From: Natrinema versiforme
Lineage (GTDB): Archaea > Halobacteriota > Halobacteria > Halobacteriales > Natrialbaceae
Assembly (NCBI RefSeq): GCF_005576615.1
Contig: NZ_CP040330.1
Span: 3,348,001-3,412,000 of the forward strand
Direction of reading: 5' to 3'
DNA: 64,000 nucleotides
The translations under genes and the position numbers were made by a program. Position 1 is the stretch's first letter; each line of letters starts with the position of its first letter. Positions 52,494-61,841 of this stretch are shown here, piece after piece. The notes beneath the pieces were generated by a model. It saw only the letters and a list, made by a program, of their open reading frames with translations, was not told where the DNA came from and searched no databases.

Positions 52494-54146
52494 TCAGCCG
52501 TGAATCGTCTGGACGCGTTCACTCAACTCGTCGGGAGTTTCGGCGGGAGCCGACACGTGGTCGCCGCGTTCGACCCGTGCGGTCCCCGGCTCGAGGTCGT
52601 CCGCGTCGGGGACAACGACCTTCTCGTGGTCCGCGAGTCGGAGCGCCGCGCGGTGGAGATCCGAACCGGGGTCGGCGGCCACCCGGATCACCAGCGGCCC
52701 CTCGAGCAGCCGGGAGACGGCCGTCGCGTAGCGGGCGATCTGGACGCCGAATCGGTCGCTGGCTCCGGCAAACGCCTCGAGGGTCTCCCGCGCGAAGTCG
52801 CGGTAGCGGTCGTCGCCGGTGAGAACCGCCAGATCGATCAGGGCGTCGGCGAACGCGACGTTCGCGTCGAGCGGTCGCAGCGGGCGATCACAGAGGCCGA
52901 CGCCCTCGGCGGGACCGTCGAGGAACGAGTCCTCGTCGTGGAGCCGATCGATCGTCGCCTCCGCGACGGCCCTCGCGTCCGCAATCGCGTCGGACTCGAG
53001 CGTGCTCGCAGCCGTCGTCAGCGCCGACAGCGTACGCGCCTGATTCGTCAGGAGCGGGACCGCGTCGCCGTCAGCGTCGCGTTCGACGGCCGCCTCGCGT
53101 GCGTGGGCAACGACGCCATCCTCGTCGAGCAGGTCCTCGCGGAGCGTCGCGAGCGCGCGTTCGGCGTACCGGCGGGCGCGTTCGTCGTCGGTGTAGGCGT
53201 AGTACGTGAGCAGCCCCTCGATCGCCAGCGCGTTCGGGCCGGCGAAGACGCCCCCGTCGACCGGCGGCTCGGCGGCGGCCGCCCGATCGGTCGCGTCGAG
53301 GCTGTACGCATCGTCCTCACCGGGTGCCTGACTGTTCGCGAAGGCGTCGGCCTCGTCGTTCCACAGCGTCGTCGTCAGGAACTCGACCGTTCGCTCTGCG
53401 GGGTCTCGGTACTCGTCTTTCCCGGTATGGAGATAGGCGTTGGCGAACGCGCGCACGAGTGCGCCGTTGGAGTCCAGTAGCTTCTCGCGCTGGAGTCCCG
53501 ACCAGTCGCGGTCGGTCGCGAAGCGATAGAAGCCGCCGTCGTACTCGTCTAACAGGTTCGCGCCGACCGCGTCGTACGAGCGCAGCGCCATCTCGCGGTC
53601 CCGCTTGAGCGCGAACTCGAGGGCGTCTGGCAGCGGGAATTTCGGGGTCTGTCCCCAGCCACCGGCGGTCTCGTCGTACGTGTCAGTGAGGTGGCCGAGC
53701 ATGCCCTGCTCGATCTCGGCGGTCAGCTCGCCCGCGGGCGGGTTGTCCTCCCGGAGCGGGCGCGGAACACGGGCCGCGCCGCTTCCCTTCGTCTCCCACA
53801 TGGTCCGGACGCTGTCCAGAACCTGTCGCATCCCGTCGGGGCCGAGGTAGCCCGCGCCGGTCAGAACCTTGCCGTCGGGTGCCAGAAAGACCGTCGACGG
53901 GAACCCGCCCATGTTGTACCGATCGCGGACCCGCGGGTGCCGATCCACGTCGACCCGCACGGGAACGAAGCTGTCGTTGAGGTTGGCCGCGATGCGGGGT
54001 TCCGAATAGGTCTCCTCGTCCATCTCGTGGCAGTGATCGCACCACGTCGCGGTCAGCGAGAGCAAGACGGGGCGGTCGGCCGCCGCGGCGTCCTCGAAGG
54101 CGTCCGGTCCCCAGTCGCGCCACTCGACGCGGGTCGTATCGTCCAT
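52494..54146 (-). CDS. Thioredoxin-domain protein of the YyaL/SPATA20 type
   Basis: 550 residues. The N-terminal thioredoxin-like domain (DUF255) carries the active site TATWCDHCHEMDEETY at about residue 33-48 and MGGFPSTVFLAPDG. The rest is the alpha/alpha-barrel-like region (about 150-480) typical of spermatogenesis-associated protein 20 homologues. The role is probably in thiol or glycan chemistry; unknown in archaea. The start at 54146 (MDDTTRVEW) fits the family. Confidence 0.88.
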   Translation of the reverse strand: MDDTTRVEWRDWGPDAFEDAAAADRPVLLSLTATWCDHCHEMDEETYSEPRIAANLNDSFVPVRVDVDRHPRVRDRYNMGGFPSTVFLAPDGKVLTGAGYLGPDGMRQVLDSVRTMWETKGSGAARVPRPLREDNPPAGELTAEIEQGMLGHLTDTYDETAGGWGQTPKFPLPDALEFALKRDREMALRSYDAVGANLLDEYDGGFYRFATDRDWSGLQREKLLDSNGALVRAFANAYLHTGKDEYRDPAERTVEFLTTTLWNDEADAFANSQAPGEDDAYSLDATDRAAAAEPPVDGGVFAGPNALAIEGLLTYYAYTDDERARRYAERALATLREDLLDEDGVVAHAREAAVERDADGDAVPLLTNQARTLSALTTAASTLESDAIADARAVAEATIDRLHDEDSFLDGPAEGVGLCDRPLRPLDANVAFADALIDLAVLTGDDRYRDFARETLEAFAGASDRFGVQIARYATAVSRLLEGPLVIRVAADPGSDLHRAALRLADHEKVVVPDADDLEPGTARVERGDHVSAPAETPDELSERVQTIHG

Positions 54147-54283
54147 ACCGGACCGACGAACGTGGCGAGGGTAAGCCCTTCGTTCGTACACGCCACGGCC
54201 GGTCGGCTCCGGCCTCGAGTCGTGCGACTCCGTTTCTGGAACGAGAGTAAAAGATTTTCACCGTTCGGCGACTAGATCGGACT

Positions 54284-54883
54284 ATGCTCCGGTGGATCTT
54301 CGCGCTGTTGCTCATTCCGTTTCTCGACGCCGTGTTGCTCGCGGTCGTCGTCACCCAGTTCGGCTTCCTCAGCTGGGTCGGGATGATCCTGCTCGTCGTC
54401 CTGACGGGTCTGATCGGCATGCTCCTCGTCCGCGCCGAGGGCCGGCGGACGATACGAAAGATGCAGCGGTCGATGGCCGAGGGCAAGCCACCGACCAACG
54501 AACTGCTCGACGGCGGGCTCCTGATCGCCGCCGGCGCGTTCCTGCTGACCCCCGGGCTCGTCACCGACGCCATCGGCTTCCTGCTCGCCGTTCCGATAAC
54601 GCGAATTCCGATCCGCGCCGTGCTCAAGCGCTACGTGATCGTCCCGTACGCGGACAAGAAAACCGGCGGGTTCGCCAGCGGACAGGTCTGGACGTTCGGT
54701 TTCCCGAACGAGGGCGCGTCGGGTGGAGAGACCGCCTCGAGCGGCGGCGAGACGTACGACCTCGGCGACGATGCGTACACCGTCGATGGCGAGGGCTCCG
54801 AAGACGCTTACACGATCGACTTCGGCGACGAACGCACGGACGACGCGGACGACGAACGAGACGACGATCCCCTCGCTCGGTAG
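54284..54883 (+). CDS. FxsA-family membrane protein
   Basis: 199 residues. About four helices include FALLLIPFLDAVLLAVV and LDGGLLIAAGAFLLTPGLVTDAIGF, the signature of FxsA (suppressor of F exclusion). A disordered acidic C-terminus of about 70 residues follows. The molecular role in haloarchaea is unknown. Confidence 0.88.
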   Translation: MLRWIFALLLIPFLDAVLLAVVVTQFGFLSWVGMILLVVLTGLIGMLLVRAEGRRTIRKMQRSMAEGKPPTNELLDGGLLIAAGAFLLTPGLVTDAIGFLLAVPITRIPIRAVLKRYVIVPYADKKTGGFASGQVWTFGFPNEGASGGETASSGGETYDLGDDAYTVDGEGSEDAYTIDFGDERTDDADDERDDDPLAR

Positions 54884-54960
54884 CGATTCGCACGGGTCCG
54901 AAAGAAAGAAACGCTTAAACGTCCCACCGAGCAACTATCGAGTGCGAAGGAAGGCAGTGC

Positions 54961-55034
54961 GGGCCAATAGCTCAATTAGGTTGAGCGCCACTCTGATAAG
55001 GTGGAGGCTCTCGGTTCAAATCCGAGTTGGCCCA
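54961..55034 (+). tRNA. tRNA-Ile (GAT)
   Basis: Acceptor arms GGGCCAA and TTGGCCC pair fully; the anticodon loop is CTGATAA between CCACT and GGTGG; the T-loop is TTCAAAT. CGCTTAAACG about 45 bp upstream is the likely promoter. The 3' end is repeated downstream. Confidence 0.93.
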
Positions 55035-55077
55035 TACTTTTACGACGAGCAAACCCGCGAGTCGTAAATATGGAATC

Positions 55078-55301
55078 CGACTCGGATTGAATTACGGAAG
55101 ACGCACGCTCACGAGCGAAGCGAGTGAGACCGTCTTCAGGTGGGTCAAATCCGAGTTGGCCCACTTCTCGCGGCGAACAACTTCGTGAGCCGGGAGTGTG
55201 TGCTGCCGCGAGGATTTGAATTACACGAGTCGCAGGCCCGGGAAGCGAGTGTAACGAGCGACCCGGAACGTCTCGAGGTGGTTCAAATCCGAGTTGGCCC
55301 A
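55078..55301 (+). repeat. Two tRNA-Ile 3'-end copies with hairpin spacers
   Basis: The 3' bases of the tRNA (TCAAATCCGAGTTGGCCCA) recur at 55145-55163 and, with two more bases on the left, at 55280-55301. Each copy is preceded by an inverted T-arm fragment (ACTCGGATTGAA near 55079, AGGATTTGAA near 55213), so each unit can form a long hairpin. The second spacer includes GAGCGACCCGGAACGTCTCG, shared with the tRNA-Arg repeat region. Confidence 0.75.
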
Positions 55302-56163
55302 TTTTTGTTGCGAACAACGTGAATGTAGTGAGCTGTGAGCAGCAGAGGTACACTCGCGAGCGCAGCCAGTAGGGCCGTCCGCAACCGGGTCGGTCCGATG
55401 GGAGCCCGCTCAGTTTCTGAAGAGTTTGTAGATACTCGATACTGTCAGGTCTGACTCACAGTCGTTGATATCCAATCGGGTATACCGATCAACTCCGCCA
55501 TGTCACACGTAGTGAAACTAATGTCTGGAACTCGGTTCTGATCCATACACACAGACCTATCACTATTAGGTACAATATGATTTCTATATGGTTGATATCC
55601 GAAATCGCGAAACGCACGATACAATAAGGGAACGAGTTCCATCGAAAGTCCGGGAGATCGATCGCTCCGGATCGCGTTAGACGCGGCGGTTCGCGCTTCG
55701 AGCAGACGATCAGTGAAGCCGTCTATATGTTATGTATAGGATGGAGCGGTGCATATATACCGTATTTAATAACAAAATAGAATTGGAAGGGGGATTTTCT
55801 CTAATTTTGTCCAGCAAACGATTCGCTTCGATCCTGTCCGTCTCTCCGAGAGAGCAACCGATTCAGAGGGTATTCCATCGATAAGAATTTCGACCTCGAG
55901 AGATGAAATACTGGAACAGTAGTACTGTTGCCTATATATTTGAGTAGATATTACTGACTACATACCATATTACATACTTTTCAAATCCGCAGCGCTACCA
56001 ACCGTGGACCGGTCCCGATATTCCTTCTTACTGACAGTCGATAGCAATCCGTCATAGTCCCGATGCAAGGTGATCGATTAGACAACTTCCGCTCGAGACA
56101 GTACAGACAGAACAGATCATAGATATAGGTTTTCTAACTATTCTGCTAACATTCATTGGAGAG
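55302..56163. other. AT-rich gene-free interval
   Basis: About 860 bp without a credible gene, visibly AT-richer than the neighbours. A 65-codon frame at 55445-55642 is not convincing. It lies between the tRNA-Ile end copies and the catabolic cluster. It may be the scar or edge of a decayed element, or long regulatory DNA. Confidence 0.45.
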
Positions 56164-57417
56164 TTGGTCGTCATGTGGCGTGTGACATTCCCGCTCGAGC
56201 GCAATCGGTTCGTAGGGACGATGCGAGAACAGGCCGAAATAGGTGGGACCGACAACGGCGGCCTTCATCGAGTGGCACTGAGCGACGAGGATAAAGCCGT
56301 CCGCGACTGGTTCGTAACACAACTCGAGGACGCCGGCCTCGCCGTTCGGATCGACGAGTTCGGAAATATATTCGGCCGCAGAGATGGGCGCCGGAACGTC
56401 GAGCCCGTTCTCGTCGGATCGCACCTCGACTCCCAGCCCAACGGCGGGATCTACGACGGCGCGTTAGGCGTCGTCGCCGCGCTGGAGTTCGTCCGCGAAC
56501 TGAACGAACGAGAGGTGGAGACGGAGCGTCCCGTCGAGATCGTCAACTGGACGAACGAGGAGGGATCGCGGTTCCAGCCGGTGTTACAGGGCAGCGGCGT
56601 CTGGGCCGGCGTTATCGACCTCGAGGAGGAGTACGCCAAGACTGACGAGAACGGGCGGACAGTAGAGTCGGAGCTCGAGCGGATCGGGTATAAGGGCGAC
56701 CATCCGGCGGCTCCCGCCGAAGCGTACGACTCCTATCTCGAACTCCACATCGAACAGGGACCGTCTCTCGAAGAGACCGGCGCGGATGTCGGCGTCGTCA
56801 CCGGTATCGTCGGACTCACGTGGGGCGAAGTGACTTTTCGCGGCGAGGCGAGCCACTCGGGTGCGACGCCGATGCACCACCGCAGCGACGCGCTCGTCGC
56901 GGCTTCGGATCTCGTTACGCAGGTACGTCGAATTCCCAACGCGATCGGCGAACGGACCGTCGGGACCGTCGGCTCCGTTGACGTTCAGCCGAACTCGATC
57001 AACGTCGTTCCCGGCGAGGTGACGGTCAGCTACGGGTTCCGCGATCCTGAGTCATCAGTGATCGACCGTGCCGAGAAACGCGTGCAACGAGAAGCGGCCG
57101 CCGCTGCCGACCGCGAAGGCGTCGCGTACGACCACGAGGACCGCGCGCGAGCCGAGCCCGTCTCGTTCGACGACCGGTGCGTCGACGCGGTCGAACGCGC
57201 GGCGGCGGCGCACAACTACGAGACGAGGCGGTTGTTCAGCGGCGGCGTCCACGACGCAACCCACGCTACCGAGGTGTGCGACGCCGGCATGGTGTTCGCC
57301 GTCAGCGAAGACGGTAAGAGCCACACCGAAGACGAGTTCACCAGTTGGGACGACTGTTACAGCGCCGCGAACACCCTTGCGTCGGCCGCGCTCGCGCTGG
57401 CGAACGACGACGCGTGA
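56164..57417 (+). CDS. M20-family amidase / N-carbamoyl-amino acid hydrolase
   Basis: 417 residues of the Zn-dependent M20/hydantoinase-carbamoylase family. VLVGSHLDSQPNGGIYDGALGVVAAL holds the first metal ligands, NWTNEEGSRFQPVLQGSGVW the catalytic Glu pair, and DATHATEVCDAGMVF a C-terminal ligand. The first residues (VVMWRVTF) look atypical; a GTG at 56179 may be the true start. It probably hydrolyses a carbamoyl or ureido compound. It is the first gene of the accessory cluster. Confidence 0.9.
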   Translation: MVVMWRVTFPLERNRFVGTMREQAEIGGTDNGGLHRVALSDEDKAVRDWFVTQLEDAGLAVRIDEFGNIFGRRDGRRNVEPVLVGSHLDSQPNGGIYDGALGVVAALEFVRELNEREVETERPVEIVNWTNEEGSRFQPVLQGSGVWAGVIDLEEEYAKTDENGRTVESELERIGYKGDHPAAPAEAYDSYLELHIEQGPSLEETGADVGVVTGIVGLTWGEVTFRGEASHSGATPMHHRSDALVAASDLVTQVRRIPNAIGERTVGTVGSVDVQPNSINVVPGEVTVSYGFRDPESSVIDRAEKRVQREAAAAADREGVAYDHEDRARAEPVSFDDRCVDAVERAAAAHNYETRRLFSGGVHDATHATEVCDAGMVFAVSEDGKSHTEDEFTSWDDCYSAANTLASAALALANDDA

Positions 57418-57470
57418 GTCGATAGTACCCGCGCTGTCTCGAGGTGGACGTCCCCGACCCCCCGCTCGAA

Positions 57471-58223
57471 CTAGTGCATCGCGTCGCCGCCGTCCGGGCT
57501 GAGCGTCTGTCCGGTGTAGTAGTCGCCTCCGTCGCCGGCGAGGAAAGCAGCCGTCGGTGCGATATCCTCGACCTGTCCCAGTCGGCCCATCGGGAGCTCC
57601 GCTTCCTTGTTCTCGCGCCACTCCGCGGAAATGTCGTCGAGCAGGTCGGTTTCGACCGGGCCGGGCGCGATGGCGTTGACGGTGACCGCGGGAGACACTT
57701 CCCGCGCGAGCGCCCGCGTCATCGCGATGACGCCCCCCTTCGCGGCGGAATAGTGGACCAGTTCCTCGCCGCCTTTGATTCCCAGTTGGGAGGCAACGTT
57801 GATGATCCGGCCATCTCCCTGCTCGAGCATGCCCGGCAGCGCGAATCGGGTCGTCAGGAACACGCCGCGGAGGTCGACGGCGATCGTTTCGTCCCACGTG
57901 TCGACCGACATCCCAACGAGTTCCGACTGCGTGAGGATTCCGGCATTGTTCACCAACACGTCGACGGCGCCCTCCCGCGCTTCGAACTCGTCGATCATCT
58001 CACGAACGTCGTCTTCGTCGCTGACGTCGCCCGGTAAGACGAACGCATCGCCCTCTGTCGTCTCGACGCTCTCGACGACCTCCCGGCCGTATTTCGCGGA
58101 TTCGTCCGGGTGGCGGTTGACTGCGACGGTCGCACCCGCGTCCGCTAATTCCTCGACGATGCCGCGGCCGATACCTCGGCTCCCGCCGGTAACCAACGCT
58201 GACTTGTCGCTGAGCTCTCCCAT
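57471..58223 (-). CDS. SDR-family dehydrogenase
   Basis: 250 residues. TGGSRGIGRGIVEELADAGATVAV gives the NAD(P) motif TGxxxGxG; LVNNAGI and YSAAKGG (catalytic Tyr and Lys) follow. It belongs to the FabG-like classical SDRs. The substrate is unknown. It is divergent from the ABC operon and may share its regulation. Confidence 0.93.
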   Translation of the reverse strand: MGELSDKSALVTGGSRGIGRGIVEELADAGATVAVNRHPDESAKYGREVVESVETTEGDAFVLPGDVSDEDDVREMIDEFEAREGAVDVLVNNAGILTQSELVGMSVDTWDETIAVDLRGVFLTTRFALPGMLEQGDGRIINVASQLGIKGGEELVHYSAAKGGVIAMTRALAREVSPAVTVNAIAPGPVETDLLDDISAEWRENKEAELPMGRLGQVEDIAPTAAFLAGDGGDYYTGQTLSPDGGDAMH

Positions 58224-58555
58224 TACGAGTGTCCATGCTAGTCTGTCTCTTATAGTTACGGGTCCGTCGAATCGTACCGTGCCGCTGGCACCTCCACGAG
58301 AGAAAGGCCGGCTCGAGACCCGAAACTGGCTTTCGACTCGGGTTACCGCTCCGAGTCGAGAGCAAACGGCGGCAGTCGGCGGGCGAGGCGGCGTCCGGAC
58401 GATCCATCAGGACGTTCGTTTCGATCTGTACGGTCCGCGGTAGATGCCGGAGATTCGACGTGATTGCTCTCATTGGTCTCGATCCCGCGACGAGACACCG
58501 GCAAATCTCGGCCGAATCCGATACACCCATATGGTTCGGTAATACATCACATGCT
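58224..58555. other. Intergenic interval between divergent genes
   Basis: About 330 bp with no gene. It separates the SDR and ABC operon and must contain both promoters; TTCGGTAATACATCAC just before the ABC start is the most AT-rich part. Nothing else is seen. Confidence 0.4.
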
Positions 58556-59680
58556 ATGGGCTCGACAGACATTCGATTAGAGTCGGTAGACATCTCGTTC
58601 CGGAACGAGCAGGTCCTCGAGGACGTCCATCTGGATGTCGACGAGGGGGAGTTCTGCGTCATCGTCGGTCCGAGCGGCTGCGGCAAGAGCACGCTCCTCC
58701 AGAGCATCGCCGGGCTGACGGAACCCGATCGCGGTCGCGTCTTCATCGACGGCACGGACGCGGCGGAGCTATCTGTCCAAGACCGCGAACTGGGATACGT
58801 GTTTCAGGAGTTCGAAGACGCGCTGTTCCCGCACATGACCGTCGGCGAGAACGTCGCCTTCGGCGTCCGGCAACAAGACGAGGCGGTCGACGAGGAGGAA
58901 CTCCAGCGGAAGATCGACGAGATGCTCGAGTTGCTGGCGATCGGGGACACGAAAGACGACCCGCCCTCGGAACTCAGCGGGGGGCAACAACAGCGGGTCG
59001 AGCTCGCGCGGCAGCTCATTCGCGAGTGTGACACGATGTTGCTCGACGACCCGCTCGCCGACCTCGATTACAAACTCCAGAAGCAGATGGAACTCGAGAT
59101 CCGTCGGCTCCACGAGGATCTCGGGAGTACGTTCGTCTACGTCACGCACAATCAGGACCAAGCGCTGAAATTGGCGGACAAGATCGTCGTGATGAACGAG
59201 GGTCGCATCGAACAGATCGGAACGCCGTCCGACGTGTACCACCACCCGAAAACGGCGTTCGTCGCCCGCTTCCTCGGCGACAACAACGCCGTAGACGGGG
59301 AGGTCGCCGAGACCGATTCCGACGGCTGTACCGTCGACACCGCCTTCGGCCGCGTCGCGGCGGAGAACGTCAACGACGCGGCGAGCGGCGATACGGGGCT
59401 CCTACAGATCCGCCCGGTCAACGTCGCGATCGGCGACGACGCGGTCGGCCTCGATAACGAGTTCGAGGCGACCCCGATGGGGAGTACGTACATGGGCGAG
59501 ACGACGGAGATCGCCGTCTCGATCGAGGAGAACGACTTCTACGCCATCGTTCCCGGAAAGGCCGAGGTCGGCGAGTACGACGAGACGGTTCGAGTCGGCT
59601 GGGACCGTGAGGATGCACAGTTCTTCACCGAAATGAGCGTCACCGAGACCGAAACCGCCAGCGATATTCTGAAACTATGA
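58556..59680 (+). CDS. ABC transporter ATP-binding protein, CUT1/PotA type, first
   Basis: 374 residues. Walker A GPSGCGKST, the signature LSGGQQQRVELARQL, Walker B MLLDDPLADLD and a C-terminal TOBE-like domain (about 280-370) place it with the sugar/polyamine PotA-like ATPases. The start at 58556 (MGSTDIRLES) is preferred to the 32-codon extension. It overlaps the next ATPase by 4 bp. Walker B has DD rather than DE, which should be noted. Confidence 0.92.
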   Translation: MGSTDIRLESVDISFRNEQVLEDVHLDVDEGEFCVIVGPSGCGKSTLLQSIAGLTEPDRGRVFIDGTDAAELSVQDRELGYVFQEFEDALFPHMTVGENVAFGVRQQDEAVDEEELQRKIDEMLELLAIGDTKDDPPSELSGGQQQRVELARQLIRECDTMLLDDPLADLDYKLQKQMELEIRRLHEDLGSTFVYVTHNQDQALKLADKIVVMNEGRIEQIGTPSDVYHHPKTAFVARFLGDNNAVDGEVAETDSDGCTVDTAFGRVAAENVNDAASGDTGLLQIRPVNVAIGDDAVGLDNEFEATPMGSTYMGETTEIAVSIEENDFYAIVPGKAEVGEYDETVRVGWDREDAQFFTEMSVTETETASDILKL

Positions 59681-60861
59681 CCGTAGCACAAAACGCGATG
59701 TCCGCGGCCGAGTCGACGGAAACCGACACGATACTCGAGGTAAACGATCTGACGAAGGTGTACCCCGACGGGACCGTCGCCGTCGAGGACATCAGCTTCG
59801 AGATCGAACGGGGCGACTTCTGCGTCCTGATCGGTCCGAGCGGCTGCGGGAAGTCCACGACGCTTCACTCGCTGGTCGGCCGGTTCCCGATCACCGAGGG
59901 CGAAGTGATCCTCGCGGGCGAGGACATCACTCACGCGGAAACCCATCAGCGCGACATCGGCCTCGTCTTTCAGGACTTCCAGCTGTTCCCTCACCTGACG
60001 GTCGAAGAGAACATCAGGTACGGGCTCGAGCAACTCGGTCTCCCCGAGGACGAGCAGACCGAGCGCGTCGACGAGATGGTCGAGATCATGCGGCTCGACG
60101 AGATGCGCGACCGGTCGCCTGAGGAGCTCTCGGCCGGGCAGAAACAACGGGTGGCGCTGTCGCGAAGCCTCGTGTTAGAGCCCCAGCTACTGTTGCTCGA
60201 CGAGCCGCTCGGCGACATGGACTACAAGCTTCAAAAGCGCATGGAGCGGGAGCTGCTCCGGATCCACCGGGAGATGGACACGACATTCGTCTACGTGACC
60301 CACGACCAGACGCAGGCGATGCGGCTGGCCGACCAGATCATCGTCATGAACGACGGGAAGATCGAACACTCTGGCTCGACCGACGAGGTCTACAACGCGC
60401 CGAACACCGCGTTCGTCTCCACGTTCGTCGGGGACTCGAACGTGTTCACCGGCGAGCTGGTCGATATCAGCGACGACGGCACTCGAGCCACGCTCCAGAC
60501 CCCCTTCGGCGCGTTCACCGCGTCGACGGCGAACCTCCACTCCGCGCCCGACTCGCTTTTGGGCGAGCAGATTCCGTTCTCGGTGCGCCCGCAGTACCTC
60601 GAGATCGGCGCGGACGGCGAGAACGTGCTCGCGTGTGACACCAATGACGTCATCCACCAGCCCGGAGCCGGGACGCAGGTCCTGCTCACGGCGACGAACG
60701 ACGCCGGGGAGACCACGGAACTACAGTTGAAAAGCCACGAGATCATCGATGTCGAAACCGATACCGTCGACATCACGTGGCGGCCCGAACACGCCACGCT
60801 CCTCGAGCAGATCAGCGTCTTGCCCGACGTCGACCTCAGCGAGGACGTCTTGGGAGAATAA
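59677..60861 (+). CDS. ABC transporter ATP-binding protein, CUT1/PotA type, second
   Basis: 394 residues, paralogue of the first. It has Walker A GPSGCGKST, a less usual signature LSAGQKQRVALSRSL, Walker B LLLDEPLGDMD and a C-terminal TOBE-like domain. Overlap with the previous stop (ATGA) implies coupled translation. The two proteins could form an asymmetric ATPase heterodimer driving a two-permease transporter; only one permease is in view. Confidence 0.92.
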   Translation: MTVAQNAMSAAESTETDTILEVNDLTKVYPDGTVAVEDISFEIERGDFCVLIGPSGCGKSTTLHSLVGRFPITEGEVILAGEDITHAETHQRDIGLVFQDFQLFPHLTVEENIRYGLEQLGLPEDEQTERVDEMVEIMRLDEMRDRSPEELSAGQKQRVALSRSLVLEPQLLLLDEPLGDMDYKLQKRMERELLRIHREMDTTFVYVTHDQTQAMRLADQIIVMNDGKIEHSGSTDEVYNAPNTAFVSTFVGDSNVFTGELVDISDDGTRATLQTPFGAFTASTANLHSAPDSLLGEQIPFSVRPQYLEIGADGENVLACDTNDVIHQPGAGTQVLLTATNDAGETTELQLKSHEIIDVETDTVDITWRPEHATLLEQISVLPDVDLSEDVLGE

Positions 60862-60942
60862 CGGAGTCGTCTCGGTCGCGTCTCTATTTCTCATTCGCGG
60901 CGATCGTCCGGCGAGCCGTCGCCAATATCGTAAGCGATCGCG

Positions 60943-61725
60943 CTATCGAGCGGTCCAGCCACCGTCGACGGAGAGAACGTGACCGGTTACGAAGTCGCTC
61001 CGGTCGCTCGCGAGGAACAGCGCCGCGTCCGCGATGTCCTCGGGTTCGCCGAAGCGCGGCCACGGGGTCCGGTTTTCCCAGTCCTCGAGCAGGTCTTCAT
61101 CGGTTTCGCGCCACTCGTGATTCTGTGCGGTCTTGATGATTCCGGGTGCCAGTGCGTTGACGTTGACCTCGTCGTCGGCGTAGTCGAGTGACAGCTGTCG
61201 CGTGACGTTCGCGACGCCGCCCTTCGAGGCGCAGTACGCCGCGCTGTTTTCGCCGCCGACGAGGCCGTAGATCGACGCGAGATTGATGATCTTCGCGTTG
61301 TCGCTGTCCCGGAGCGCGGGTATCGCCGCCCGCGTGAGGAGGAACGTCCCGCCGAGGTTGACGTCGATAATGTCGTTCCACGCCTCGTCCGGCGTCTCGT
61401 GGGCCTGATACTGGTGATAGATCCCGGCGTTATTGACGAGGATGTCCAGTCCGCCGTACTCGGAGACGGCGGTTTCGACCGCCGCTTCCGCGTCGTCGGC
61501 GCTCGAGACGTCGGTTTCGACGAACGTCGCGTCCGCACCCGCTTCCTCGAGTTTCTCGAACACCGGTCGTTCGTCCTCGAGTTTCGGTTCTTTGCGGATG
61601 TCCGCGACAACGACATTCGCACCTTGTCGGCCGAATTCCGCCGCGATGGCGTTTCCGATGCCGGAGCTCGCTCCGGTAACCAATGCTGTCCGTCCGTGTA
61701 ACCGTTGTGAGGCCATTACACCCAT
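60943..61725 (-). CDS. SDR-family dehydrogenase, second
   Basis: 260 residues. TGASSGIGNAIAAEFGRQG, LVNNAGIYHQ and YCASKGG supply the cofactor and catalytic motifs. It resembles 3-oxoacyl or polyol dehydrogenases. It lies tail-to-tail with the second ABC ATPase gene. Substrate unknown. Confidence 0.93.
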   Translation of the reverse strand: MGVMASQRLHGRTALVTGASSGIGNAIAAEFGRQGANVVVADIRKEPKLEDERPVFEKLEEAGADATFVETDVSSADDAEAAVETAVSEYGGLDILVNNAGIYHQYQAHETPDEAWNDIIDVNLGGTFLLTRAAIPALRDSDNAKIINLASIYGLVGGENSAAYCASKGGVANVTRQLSLDYADDEVNVNALAPGIIKTAQNHEWRETDEDLLEDWENRTPWPRFGEPEDIADAALFLASDRSDFVTGHVLSVDGGWTAR

Positions 61726-61841
61726 ACCTCAGTAGTTCGATAATAATAATGGTATCGATGCCGCCGGTCCGATCGGCTGCAGCCCTGCCGCTGCCCGCGT
61801 GCTTCGAACGGTCACTGCGAGCGCGGCACTAACTCCGTCGG

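Noticed and set aside
55445-55642. 65-codon minus-strand frame in the AT-rich gap
   Set aside because: No ribosome site, no acidic bias and no recognisable domain; long open frames are expected by chance in such DNA less often but this one has no support.
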